Source of the DNA: Limosilactobacillus caccae
GTDB lineage: Bacteria > Bacillota > Bacilli > Lactobacillales > Lactobacillaceae
Direction of reading: 5' to 3'
Assembly (NCBI RefSeq): GCF_900156885.1
Contig: NZ_FTOY01000011.1
Span: 548,501-612,500, forward strand
DNA: 64,000 nucleotides
Part shown: in pieces, positions 53,882-63,245 of the stretch
Position numbering within the stretch: the stretch's first letter is position 1
Layout: every line of letters begins with the position of its first letter
Translations under genes and position numbers: made by a program
The notes under the pieces: model-generated
What the model saw: the letters and a program-made list of their open reading frames with translations, nothing else
What the model was told of the DNA's origin: nothing
Databases searched by the model: none

Positions 53882-54877
53882 CTAGTCACCAGCAGCTTTG
53901 CTTAGACTATCAGTAATCGCGGCCAAAACTTCTTTGGCGTCTAGCTGCTGCACGAATGTCGTCGGTAGCCAGTCATCCCCAGCAAACGCACCGCAGATTT
54001 GGCCCGTCAATGCGCCGGTCGAATCAGAATCGCCATCATGATTAACAGCCACTTCAACCGCCCGCCGTGGATCATCGTAATACTTTAACGCACAGTACAA
54101 GGCGATCGCCAGCGTCTCCTCCGCGACCCAGCCGCTGCCAAGTTGGGCAAGGTTGGCTTGGTCCGAACCAGGCTGGCCAGCGAGACTGATGCTCAGCGCG
54201 ATGAGTTGGCGAAAGCTTGCTAACTCCGCATATGAAGCAAACTTTTCTTCGACCAGCTGCATCGCTTGCTGAATGGCGACGGCTATCGGTTGCCCTTGTA
54301 ATGCAAGCCTAATCAATGCCGCCATCAATCCTGATGCAAGTGAACTAAGTGGGTGACCGTGAGTCAAGTTTGCAATGGCACAAGCTAAGTCAACTGTTTC
54401 ACGGGCGCTGATGGTCGTAAGAAGTCCGACAGGCGCAATCCGCATTACCCCGCCGCAACCCTTACTGTGGTTGATGGGCTGGTCTTGTGTTCCATATTTG
54501 CCAAAAGCGATTGTGTGCAAGCAGGTACGCCCCGGCTCACGGCTGGCAAATAATTCCGAATAATTTACCAGCCTGCTAATCGGCTCATGGCTCATCTCCG
54601 TGATGTCATGCTTGAACTGCGTATCTAACCAGTCCTGGTAACATCGCCAAACGTTGGTAACCCGATCGCCTGGCATCAGCAAGCCATCAGCGGTAAAAAG
54701 CGTCATTTGCGTATCATCAGAAATAAGCGGTCGCCCGCAAAAATTCGCAAATGTTATTCCACCGTCCCCATATGTCGCAGTAATTTCAGCCAAATTTGCA
54801 AACTCAACCGGGTAGCCGAGGGCATCCCCACAGGCACCACCGAATAAGCAGCCTTTGATTTGCTTGTTTGTGTTCAT
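53882..54877 (-). CDS. ADP-ribosylglycohydrolase family protein
   Basis: 331 aa. DraG/ARH fold with the two metal sites: GGACGDALGYPVEF (13-26), SDDTQMTLFT near 53, and the late NHDGDSDSTGALTG near 283. It removes ADP-ribose from proteins or nucleic acids, or hydrolyses related nucleotides. No ADP-ribosyltransferase is adjacent. AGGAG precedes the ATG. The gene borders the restriction island but its composition resembles the core genome. Confidence 0.9.
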   Translation of the reverse strand: MNTNKQIKGCLFGGACGDALGYPVEFANLAEITATYGDGGITFANFCGRPLISDDTQMTLFTADGLLMPGDRVTNVWRCYQDWLDTQFKHDITEMSHEPISRLVNYSELFASREPGRTCLHTIAFGKYGTQDQPINHSKGCGGVMRIAPVGLLTTISARETVDLACAIANLTHGHPLSSLASGLMAALIRLALQGQPIAVAIQQAMQLVEEKFASYAELASFRQLIALSISLAGQPGSDQANLAQLGSGWVAEETLAIALYCALKYYDDPRRAVEVAVNHDGDSDSTGALTGQICGAFAGDDWLPTTFVQQLDAKEVLAAITDSLSKAAGD

Positions 54878-54891
54878 AATCTACTCCTGTT

Positions 54892-54928
54892 AAAAATAGC
54901 ATCTCAGATTTGTCCAAGATGCTATTTG
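54892..54928 (-). terminator. Terminator at the end of the restriction locus
   Basis: Minus strand: AAATAGCATCT pairs with AGATGCTATTT, followed by TTTAA; it would end leftward transcripts from the restriction island. Confidence 0.75.
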
Positions 54929-54938
54929 TTTATTAAAG

Positions 54939-55037
54939 TTTATTGTAGTACTGATGAATTTTTTCCGCCATCAAATGCCGTCTTTCTTCTAGGAAGCGTT
55001 CATAGTCGTTGAAATCAAATACAAATATGGATTTCTA
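54939..55037 (-). pseudogene. C-terminal scrap of a lost gene
   Basis: About 32 codons reading FDFNDYERFLEERRHLMA and ending at a normal stop just before a terminator, with an in-frame stop and no start at its left boundary. It looks like the C-terminus of a larger protein removed by deletion, possibly another restriction or HNH/DUF262-type gene; the family call is a guess. Confidence 0.5.
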
Positions 55038-55041
55038 AGAT

Positions 55042-55743
55042 CTATTCAATCTTTTGCTTATAAATACTGGTCCAACTACAAAGAGCATACTGCTTCATTT
55101 TCGGTTCTTCTTTTTTGGCGTCTTCAAAGAATCCCGTATCGGCGAATAAATCGACTTCTTCCGTAGCACCTTGAACAGTCCCTGTTGGTCCACTTTGGTT
55201 AATAATGGATTCAAAAGTATATTCTGCCCTTTGCACTTTATTACCAGATTCTGGTTTCCATTCACTAAAAATGATTGGTGAGCCATCAGAAGTTGTCTTT
55301 TCCAAAGTATTTCCTTGAACCATATTGGCTTGAATAATCACTTTTGCACTATCAAGGACATGTTGGTTGACTTTACCAGCAAATTTCTCACTAATGATCT
55401 TACTATATTCAAGATTAAATGTAGTAATCATATTCATTACTAACATTTCAACATTATCTTCAAGTAATTCAACTCCATATAAAGTTGACAAGGCAATTAG
55501 GCTTTTAGTATTAAAGACCTTTGCAGAGCTACTTTTATCGGCCGCAACTTTGAGCTTTCTCTTTAATAATTCAACTAGGAAAGCACCTTCTCCTGCTGAT
55601 GGCTCAAAAAAAGTTGCCGTTAAATCATTAATTTTGGCCTGAATCTCAGGTTGATCCAGCATTAACTTCACGATTCGTTTTGGGGTAAATACTTCGCCAT
55701 GATCTTTAACCCGCTCCGATGATTTGATTATATTTTCAGTCAT
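55042..55743 (-). CDS. N6-adenine methylase-like subunit of the restriction locus
   Basis: 233 aa. Motif I EPSAGEGAFLVELL (near 47-60) after GEVFTPKRIVKLML shows a SAM-dependent N6-adenine MTase fold, but no NPPY motif IV is present. The conserved ends (HGEVFTP at the start, a CSWTSIYKQ-type close) resemble whole members of the small restriction-subunit-M family, so it seems complete rather than truncated. GGAGG lies 11 bases before the ATG. Could be an accessory or specificity helper to the helicase-methylase 1.2 kb upstream. Confidence 0.7.
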   Translation of the reverse strand: MTENIIKSSERVKDHGEVFTPKRIVKLMLDQPEIQAKINDLTATFFEPSAGEGAFLVELLKRKLKVAADKSSSAKVFNTKSLIALSTLYGVELLEDNVEMLVMNMITTFNLEYSKIISEKFAGKVNQHVLDSAKVIIQANMVQGNTLEKTTSDGSPIIFSEWKPESGNKVQRAEYTFESIINQSGPTGTVQGATEEVDLFADTGFFEDAKKEEPKMKQYALCSWTSIYKQKIE

Positions 55744-55933
55744 AGGTTAAAGCCTCCACACATCCACAGCTATTTAAATTCAAAATTCTATCTACAGTTA
55801 AGCAAGAGCACTTAAAGAAATTATAAAGATTTACAAAGGATGATACTGTTTCCCACATTTCTTTAGAAAGGCTACTACTGTTTTTCTTATACTCTATATA
55901 TTGATCTTCATCTGGCAAGTTAAAATAGTCCAT
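55736..55933 (-). pseudogene. Truncated AlbA_2 (Schlafen-like) domain protein
   Basis: 65 codons. The first 35 residues (DEDQYIEYKKNSSSLSKEM and WETVSSFVN) are the start of the AlbA_2 DNA-binding/Schlafen domain found in restriction-linked regulators; after that the sequence no longer fits. A strong AAGGAAGGAGG remains before the ATG, and the 3' end overlaps the methylase start by 8 bases. Probably a deletion product. Confidence 0.6.
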
Positions 55934-55952
55934 TAGTTCCTCCTTCCTTAAA

Positions 55953-56042
55953 AACCTGCAGAAAACGTAACTGGTAATTTATTGATATACCGGCATTTAG
56001 CCTGCCCAAATCATTTATAACCTGCAGAAAACCTGCAGAAAA
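55953..56042. repeat. Three copies of AACCTGCAGAAAA
   Basis: Identical 13-base repeats at 55953, 56019 and 56030, the last two overlapping by two bases, in the gap between the Mrr-type gene and the AlbA scrap. Each contains the palindrome CTGCAG. Could be a regulatory box set or the trace of recombination that truncated the neighbour. Confidence 0.75.
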
Positions 56043-56043
56043 G

Positions 56044-56949
56044 TTAATCATCGTTAGTGAAAAAGTCACCTAATTCATAAGTAATCACTGGTGTCACATA
56101 CAGTTGATATTTCGCTACTAAATCCACTAAGTGATCACCATCAATTAAAGTAACAACCCTCGTACCTAATCGTGCTGCACGAATCGCATCCCTAGTAAAA
56201 GATGAAGTCGTAATGAAGATGCCGTACTCGGCACGATACTTATCCATTGCTCCCCGAAACTTGTCGATTTCCGGCGATGATACTAGACTATCAGACTTCC
56301 AACGTTTAGCTTGGATGGCTACTCTAGTAGTCCGAAAGTCGTCAGTAGTCATGTAGCCATAGCCATCAATACCGCCATCACCACTTAGCTTAACACCGAT
56401 TGTTTCATCAATATCAACATTCATTTTTTTGACTAATGCCCGACAGAACAATTCAAACTTGGAAGGCTTTAATGCAATTAGTGCGTCTAGCAATTCAGAT
56501 CGCCACTCTTCAGACTTACTGGTATTAGCATCTTCGTCGCTAATAGCAATATCATGCTGGTGAACATTCTTTTTTAAACGCTCATTCCACATTGGTAAAG
56601 ACAGCTTATAAACATTTGTAGTTAATTCATCCTGGTTACCCTGAAATGCTCGTCCTTTTTCTGTTAGGAGGATTAATCCTGTTTTAGGACGTTCTAAATA
56701 CCCTGCCATAATCAAGTTAGTTACGGCGAAATTAAATGGAAATTCAAACGGGTGATAGACATTTCCATTGCGAGAAGTAGTCGTTTTAGTTAGCGCATCT
56801 TCTGGAATGTACTCATCATTAGTAACTACCGATCGTCTAACTTCTTTAGTACTAGCTTGGCCACCAAGTCGCTTTAATTCACGGATAATCGGCAACATTA
56901 AATATGCTTCTTGGTCTTTTCTCTTAAGGTCATAAAAAGACTTATTCAT
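56044..56949 (-). CDS. Mrr-family restriction endonuclease
   Basis: 301 aa. N-terminal winged-helix Mrr_N-type region (about 1-130) and C-terminal Mrr catalytic domain with the PD-(D/E)XK core GDGGIDGYGY and AIQAKRWK (near 185-215) and IFITTSSFT after it. Cuts DNA, possibly modified DNA as Mrr does, or guided by the helicase-methylase. Its ATG overlaps the upstream stop by one base (TAATG), so it is coupled to that gene. Confidence 0.88.
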   Translation of the reverse strand: MNKSFYDLKRKDQEAYLMLPIIRELKRLGGQASTKEVRRSVVTNDEYIPEDALTKTTTSRNGNVYHPFEFPFNFAVTNLIMAGYLERPKTGLILLTEKGRAFQGNQDELTTNVYKLSLPMWNERLKKNVHQHDIAISDEDANTSKSEEWRSELLDALIALKPSKFELFCRALVKKMNVDIDETIGVKLSGDGGIDGYGYMTTDDFRTTRVAIQAKRWKSDSLVSSPEIDKFRGAMDKYRAEYGIFITTSSFTRDAIRAARLGTRVVTLIDGDHLVDLVAKYQLYVTPVITYELGDFFTNDD

Positions 56950-59900
56950 TACTTCATCTCCTGTACTTTAGATTCAATGAAGTTAATTTCATCTTGTGAT
57001 AGGCCATATTTTCTATAGAGTTGTTGGTCAATGTTATCGATTGACTGTGACCAGTCAATATCGGAATTGGAAGTGAAATCCTGCATAGGGACTAATCGCC
57101 AAGTTTTTGCAGTATTATCTTGAGTGATTTTAAGAATACCAAGCATTGCTCTAGTAAACTTTGTTTTCACATAACGCATCGTGTTTTCAGCTTCTAACTT
57201 TGTGGAAAAAGATCCAATACTAATAAATGTCTCAGTCGCCCCGATTAGGGGTTCCCCGATTAGGGGTGTACTTAATACTTCGCCTAACGCTCCGGTACCA
57301 TTTGCCTTAGGAACAAAGACCTTATACTTATCAAGGTTCTCAACTGGCTTAATATATTTTCTCTTTATATATTTTACAACCCGCTGGTTTTTATCTCTTC
57401 CCGCGATACCTACATATTGCTTCTCATCATTCACAGGTTTTTCATCTAAGAATAAATTAGATAACCTTTTAAATATGTTAGATGAAAGATCATAGGCATG
57501 TCCCTTACTTAACTTGCTTTTCGCTTCAGGGTGCTCTTGATGCATCATATCAGTAAATCTATAAATATTTCTACCATAAATAATGTCACTAAAACTTGTA
57601 AAGTCTCTTGCAGTTACCTTTTTCATGATATTGAATAGTTGATCATAGGCAATATAAATACCTGCAGGTGCATATTTTTCAGCAATAGATTTAAAATCTC
57701 TGCTTGCATCTCTTAAACTAATTACGATTCCACCCTTAATATCTGTTCTAGGAAAAATTTTAGAACTTACTTGTTCATATTGAATAACTTCAAAATGTTT
57801 GTCATTTAGAATCCTTTGAGTCCAGTCTTTGGGAGTACTTCCTGCACTAAATAAAAATCTTCCAGGCGTTATCAAAGTAACAAGGCTAGCTAGCTCATAA
57901 GATAAATCCATAAACTCATTATAAATAGGCGCAGAATAGTTATCTTGCTCACCATGGGATTCAGCTTGATAAGGAGGATTCCCAATCACTACATCAAATT
58001 TCAAATTACCAAATACCTCCTTAATCTTATTGGCTTCTGCCTTAACATCCTTCTTGGAATCTTCAACAATATTATCAATAAATTCAATATTCGTATCAAA
58101 ATCCCGATACCCAACCAATGTCCGCGTAGCGATTGCCTTTGCCATTGGCGTTTTGGCAACACAGAAGATATTCTCACGTAAGATTTGCTGCCAAATCATT
58201 AATTTATTTTCAAAAGAAACATTATCCGCAGTTGCTTGTTTTTGCTTCTGGTACTCTTGCCAATACAACGATGTCGCCGCGTAAAGGGGGTACAGTCCTG
58301 TCTTTGAATTGATTTCAAAAATATGCGTATCACGCTTAAAGACTTGTGAAGTATAGTCAGTGTGAATCCAGTGACTAGCATCTACCCCATCAACTGTCGT
58401 GTTATTAAAGTTATCATCATAAAACGAATACCCACCAATCGTCTTACCGAGGTGCATATTAACAACCCGCCAAGGTGTTAGCACGGTTTCCTTATCCGGA
58501 TTTCTAAAAGTACCAAAAATCAGTGCCAGTTGGCGAGTCCGCTCAATTGGGTCACTTTGATCCAGGGACTTCACCCGGTTACGGATAATCCGCCCGGCTT
58601 CAATGAAGACATCTTGGTCATAGTACTTGGAGAATTCTTTGAAGAGTTCCTTAGTAACACCCTTGGGCATAAATTCTTTCCAAGATTGGTCATCAACTTT
58701 ATTGATAAACTTGTTAATGTTAACATCTTCGTCCAGTTCCACATCCATTCCGTAAATCATCATTGGAATTCGAATTGAGATAGAACGAAGGATCGAGATC
58801 ATTGTCTTCCGTTGCTTTTTGAGCTGCTTCATCTTGTCCATAGCAGCTTGTTGTTCTGGAGTTCGTTCCTTTTTAGGACGCTTTTGTCCTTTTAAAGCAT
58901 CACTATATTCCTCATCAGTCAGTCCCTGGTTATTGACCTCAACTTTGAACGGTTTCTTCTCTGCTTTGGTAGTCCCCACGATTGCTTTCAAATCGTTAAA
59001 AGCTTTCAAATCAACATCTTTAAGCATCAACAATTCATCACTATATAGTGAATCATCATCAAATCCAGTCCTGACCGCTTTTTCAGCATAGACTCGCTTA
59101 ATTTTTGCCAACATCGTATCGACCTTAAATGGCTTCATCCCATTACCAGTTTCACCAATAATTGGTAAGAAGTTCATTAATTCAGCCATCTTTTCTTTTT
59201 GAGCTGAACTGGTCCGTTTACCAACGCCCGTGTTTAACTGAGTTGATGCAGCCATCACAGTCAGGGCCCGGTCCGGTGCAAAGTCGAAGATATAACAGTC
59301 CGTCTTGGTTCCAAATGATGCTGATGAATATGGCGTTTGTGCTCTAAAGGCTGCCTGCAAGTACTGCATGGCACTATTAGTGTTTGAGAGAAATAAAACA
59401 CCAGTCCACGGCTTGATAGTAACACCCGTTGTCAATTTGCGAACGGTAAGGGTAATCGTCTTCGTTTTAGCTGGATCATCCCCAATGGCATTCTTAACCA
59501 GGTCAACATCACTTTGGGAAGCAACCCCTTCGTTATCCCCATCCTTAACGACGTTAATAATCTTATATTCCATCCCAAAAACAGGGTGCTGCTTTAACAT
59601 CTTTTCAAGGGCATCTGCTTCTTTGACCCCCGGCATAATCCACAATGTATGGCGTAACCGGTCCCGAAAGTCTTTCGTTGAATATGGATAATTGGTCTCA
59701 TCATTGGGCGTGGTAATGTTATCCAAGAATTGGCGGACCTTATTACTGTAAACAAATTCCCCTTGATCATTTACTTTGAAAAATTCTTTAAAGTTAAAGG
59801 AACGCTTATCATCACCGATAAAACGCATATCACTAAAATGATTACTCATTTCAAAAGTAAACATATGTACCTGGGGTAATCCAGCATATGGGTTCTGCTC

Positions 59901-61367
59901 ATTAGGATGCTCTTTGTCCCAAGTATACTTAGCTTTTTGCTCATTTACATAGTCCCAAGTGTAGGTCTGATCTTCATCATACTGGTCAAGAATATTAAAT
60001 GGCGTTCCTGACAATTCAAGTAATTTAGTATTCTTACCAACTACTAACTTAGTAACATTTTGGGCTAACTCAGTTTGGGTTCCTTCATGCGCTTCATCCA
60101 CAATTACTAAATCCCACTCTGTATTAAAAATGGCTTCATTCTTGTCACCAGCAGAGCCCCCAGCTAGTTCTGAACCACGAAGATCCTGCAGACTAGCAAA
60201 ATAAACAAATGGCTTTTTGCTTTGGGTTAAGTAATCAAAGTCTTCTCCATCCTTTTTGGAACCATAAAGGTAGCCAGCACTCGGCATCCCTATCTTTTTA
60301 AAGTCCTCAAACCACCCTTCATCGACGACTGGACGATGGGTCATAATCAAAACATGCTGATACTTCTCGTCTTTGACTAACTGCAGTGCGGATAAAGTTT
60401 TGCCGAAACGCATCTTAGCATTCCAAAGCATTTTGTCATATGACTTAAAAGCTTTCTCCGTCTTCTTAACTGCCGCATCCTGTTCTGGGCGCAAGACAAT
60501 TTTGATTGGAGCAGGTTTTGTGTTGAGGCTTTCGATTGACTTTTTTCCTTCTTTTACAGCTTGGATCGCCTTCTTAGCTGTCTCAACATCGGTTTCGTAC
60601 CATTCGTTTCCTTCTGTCACTTCTGTCTTTTTCACATGAGAACGATCAAGAACTTCATGAACATCATAGTCTCTAAACCAGGTGTGATCAGATTTCCGGT
60701 AAGCGAGTTCTGCCCATTGGAGCTTATGCGGCACTCCTGCAGTCTCCATATATTGTTTAATCCGCCGTTCAGCAACTTTCCGAAGATCGTCACTGTTAGG
60801 AGTGTTATCCGTTTCTAAGTCGTCTGTAGTAGCATCACCAATTTTTTCTAAGCCAATATAAGCCGGCCACTTACCGTCTCCATTATCAGCAGTTTGAACG
60901 TAGATCACTTTACGACTGTTAGTGGTCTTGTAGAGTTCGTTAATACCTTTGGGCTCGGTAAAATCATCAAAAGCTAGTTGTTCATCAGTGTAATTATTTA
61001 CAAACCATACCAGCAAAGTATACATATCTTTCAAGCCACTAAGGCCCTCTTGCTTCGAGTATTTATGTAAAGTATGTGCTGCACTATTACCTGTATTCTT
61101 TAATCTGTAAAAGATATCAATTATGTTGGCATCAGCTAATCGCTGGTGCTTAATCTCACGTAAACAATCATTGAATGTACTTCTCTCATCCATTGAGACA
61201 TAGTTAAGGTCAAGAAGCATCCTAGCTACATTCTCTGCTATTTTACGGATGGACTCATATTCATTGGCAAACTTGCCAAAGGTGTAAAGATCTTCCGCAT
61301 CTTTTGCCGTATCGTATAAATCCTGCGTTTCAAAATTATTTTCTAAGAAAGCAAAATTACTTTTCAT
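56949..61367 (-). CDS. Large SF2 helicase / N6-adenine methyltransferase restriction-modification protein
   Basis: 1472 aa. Residues 1-140 look like the DUF4145-type N-terminus of HsdR proteins. An SF2 helicase follows: motif I KMRFGKT near 322, DEAH box near 422, TGVTIKPW near 640. The MTase has a variant motif I, EINSKTGLYPLYAA, near 1040 and motif IV NPPY near 1127, then a C-terminal target-recognition-like region. This resembles type ISP enzymes (LlaGI/LlaBIII), but the nuclease domain is absent from this chain and encoded next door as the Mrr protein. GGTGGGA precedes the ATG. Confidence 0.85.
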   Translation of the reverse strand: MKSNFAFLENNFETQDLYDTAKDAEDLYTFGKFANEYESIRKIAENVARMLLDLNYVSMDERSTFNDCLREIKHQRLADANIIDIFYRLKNTGNSAAHTLHKYSKQEGLSGLKDMYTLLVWFVNNYTDEQLAFDDFTEPKGINELYKTTNSRKVIYVQTADNGDGKWPAYIGLEKIGDATTDDLETDNTPNSDDLRKVAERRIKQYMETAGVPHKLQWAELAYRKSDHTWFRDYDVHEVLDRSHVKKTEVTEGNEWYETDVETAKKAIQAVKEGKKSIESLNTKPAPIKIVLRPEQDAAVKKTEKAFKSYDKMLWNAKMRFGKTLSALQLVKDEKYQHVLIMTHRPVVDEGWFEDFKKIGMPSAGYLYGSKKDGEDFDYLTQSKKPFVYFASLQDLRGSELAGGSAGDKNEAIFNTEWDLVIVDEAHEGTQTELAQNVTKLVVGKNTKLLELSGTPFNILDQYDEDQTYTWDYVNEQKAKYTWDKEHPNEQNPYAGLPQVHMFTFEMSNHFSDMRFIGDDKRSFNFKEFFKVNDQGEFVYSNKVRQFLDNITTPNDETNYPYSTKDFRDRLRHTLWIMPGVKEADALEKMLKQHPVFGMEYKIINVVKDGDNEGVASQSDVDLVKNAIGDDPAKTKTITLTVRKLTTGVTIKPWTGVLFLSNTNSAMQYLQAAFRAQTPYSSASFGTKTDCYIFDFAPDRALTVMAASTQLNTGVGKRTSSAQKEKMAELMNFLPIIGETGNGMKPFKVDTMLAKIKRVYAEKAVRTGFDDDSLYSDELLMLKDVDLKAFNDLKAIVGTTKAEKKPFKVEVNNQGLTDEEYSDALKGQKRPKKERTPEQQAAMDKMKQLKKQRKTMISILRSISIRIPMMIYGMDVELDEDVNINKFINKVDDQSWKEFMPKGVTKELFKEFSKYYDQDVFIEAGRIIRNRVKSLDQSDPIERTRQLALIFGTFRNPDKETVLTPWRVVNMHLGKTIGGYSFYDDNFNNTTVDGVDASHWIHTDYTSQVFKRDTHIFEINSKTGLYPLYAATSLYWQEYQKQKQATADNVSFENKLMIWQQILRENIFCVAKTPMAKAIATRTLVGYRDFDTNIEFIDNIVEDSKKDVKAEANKIKEVFGNLKFDVVIGNPPYQAESHGEQDNYSAPIYNEFMDLSYELASLVTLITPGRFLFSAGSTPKDWTQRILNDKHFEVIQYEQVSSKIFPRTDIKGGIVISLRDASRDFKSIAEKYAPAGIYIAYDQLFNIMKKVTARDFTSFSDIIYGRNIYRFTDMMHQEHPEAKSKLSKGHAYDLSSNIFKRLSNLFLDEKPVNDEKQYVGIAGRDKNQRVVKYIKRKYIKPVENLDKYKVFVPKANGTGALGEVLSTPLIGEPLIGATETFISIGSFSTKLEAENTMRYVKTKFTRAMLGILKITQDNTAKTWRLVPMQDFTSNSDIDWSQSIDNIDQQLYRKYGLSQDEINFIESKVQEMK

Positions 61368-61738
<371 letters not shown>

Positions 61739-61754
61739 TATTACAAACATATTC

Positions 61755-61793
61755 AAAAGGGATTACAAGCGAACTACCTGTAATCCCTTTTAA
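61755..61793. terminator. Bidirectional terminator after the butA fragment
   Basis: AAAAGGGATTACA pairs with TGTAATCCCTTTT; it also lies at the end of the convergent membrane protein gene. Confidence 0.85.
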
Positions 61794-62983
61794 TCATCCT
61801 GAAAAATCCGCGTCGATTGAATCGTGCTATCTTTAATTACTGCTTTAACACAATAGTCCTCAGTAAACGGGGCAAACGACTTAAACTTAAAGTAGTACTC
61901 ACCATCCCAAAAGTTCGCGACGTTTAGCTGATTAATTGCCGTTAAGTATTCCTGCTTGGCCGCCCTATTGGATTGCACCCCTTCTTGCTCTAGGGAATCT
62001 CCCTTCATCTTTTGCTCTTGTGACCCTTTTTCATCCCGTAATCGCTCATCAGGAACTTTCGCATCAATCTTCACGACAAAAGCAACGACACCATCTTGCG
62101 CTAGCCGGGGAATATCCAGGTCATAATAACCGCCAAGGCGTCGCCCCTGCTTACGGTTCGCTAAAACTTGCTCCTTTAGCTCCTTGAATTGCGGTGTTTT
62201 TTCGCCAATGCCCCTTTTTAAATTATATTCGATGGAGTGAACATCATAGTAACTGGCTAACTGCTGCTGCAAAAGTCCCTCTTCAAACTTGTACTGCGCT
62301 CTTACATAAGGCTGGTCGTCAGCCGTGGCGCCCAGTGAATCAGCGATCATCTTCGGCTTGAAGTCATCGCGAGTAATCCCACCCGGGTTAAATGGCCGGT
62401 CCCCCGTAAAGTTGTTTAACGATGAATCTAAGCTGTCAGAAAGCCTTTTTTCTTCCCGTTTGCCATCGATTGTTTCCGTGTAAGTATACTCGATCTCATA
62501 GGTCCCATAATTGGCTTCCGTCAAATCCTTGCTTGCTGAGATGACCCTTATTTGCCCAGCTAGCCCCTTCTTTCGATACAGCTTTTTAATTGTTTTTTCT
62601 GCTTTCTCTTTCGGACTACTTTTCTTGGCTGTCGCGTCTTGCTTTACCCGTGGCGCTGTTGCCTGATGGTGGGCAATGCTATTAGCTAAAGGGGCCACAA
62701 TTGCCAGGAGGAAAAATGTTACTAGTCCCGCATGGATTAACCAGTTCTTCACCCGTGGAAGCAGCTTGCTAAGTAGTAAATAGCTAACGCTAACCAAAAC
62801 GAATGCTATTGAAAAATAGACTGGCCCGATAACGATAAATAAGGACGTTTGCAACCAATTTAGTAAACCATAAAAGCCATTAGCCGGGTAACATTGCGCA
62901 TCAACAACCACCCGGATATACCACGCTACTAGCACGACCAAGCTCTCAACGAGAAGAATACTGAGGGTACTAATCTTTTTCAT
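61790..62983 (-). CDS. Membrane protein of unknown function with a large exported domain
   Basis: About 397 aa from ATG 62983 (an in-frame TTG at 63007 is possible; neither has a strong ribosome site). Three hydrophobic segments within the first 110 residues, a Lys/Glu-rich linker (about 112-140) and a 250-residue charged domain, probably outside the cell. No family recognised. Confidence 0.7.
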   Translation of the reverse strand: MKKISTLSILLVESLVVLVAWYIRVVVDAQCYPANGFYGLLNWLQTSLFIVIGPVYFSIAFVLVSVSYLLLSKLLPRVKNWLIHAGLVTFFLLAIVAPLANSIAHHQATAPRVKQDATAKKSSPKEKAEKTIKKLYRKKGLAGQIRVISASKDLTEANYGTYEIEYTYTETIDGKREEKRLSDSLDSSLNNFTGDRPFNPGGITRDDFKPKMIADSLGATADDQPYVRAQYKFEEGLLQQQLASYYDVHSIEYNLKRGIGEKTPQFKELKEQVLANRKQGRRLGGYYDLDIPRLAQDGVVAFVVKIDAKVPDERLRDEKGSQEQKMKGDSLEQEGVQSNRAAKQEYLTAINQLNVANFWDGEYYFKFKSFAPFTEDYCVKAVIKDSTIQSTRIFQDD

Positions 62984-63171
62984 TAACCTGCTGCCCCATT
63001 TCACCAAAAAGGACGCACCAGCAGAATTTTAGCTGATCCGTCCCCGAATAAATTAATCTTTAATGATATTACTGGATTTCAGGCTGAAATGCAAAATTAG
63101 GCGGGCGCTTCCTTTATTTCATCGGTTGCTTAATAAAGCATGAACGCACCACAACATTTTTTCACCATCTC

Positions 63172-63203
63172 AAAAGTGCATTTTTGCTTTTTTTACGTAT
63201 ATA
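63172..63203 (+). promoter_or_regulatory. Bipartite promoter-like element, copy C (Rpn gene promoter)
   Basis: AAAAGTGCA, nine bases, TTTTTACGTATATA, 42 bases before the Rpn-like ATG. Same fixed positions and spacing as the copies before sbcD and at 44353. Confidence 0.7.
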
Positions 63204-63245
63204 AATTATAGGAGGATTTCCTAATATCTCTTAAGGAGCATTTTT

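Noticed and set aside
55042-55743. Small methylase as a broken gene because NPPY is missing
   Set aside because: Its start and its C-terminal end match whole members of the family as I recall them; loss of motif IV seems a family feature.
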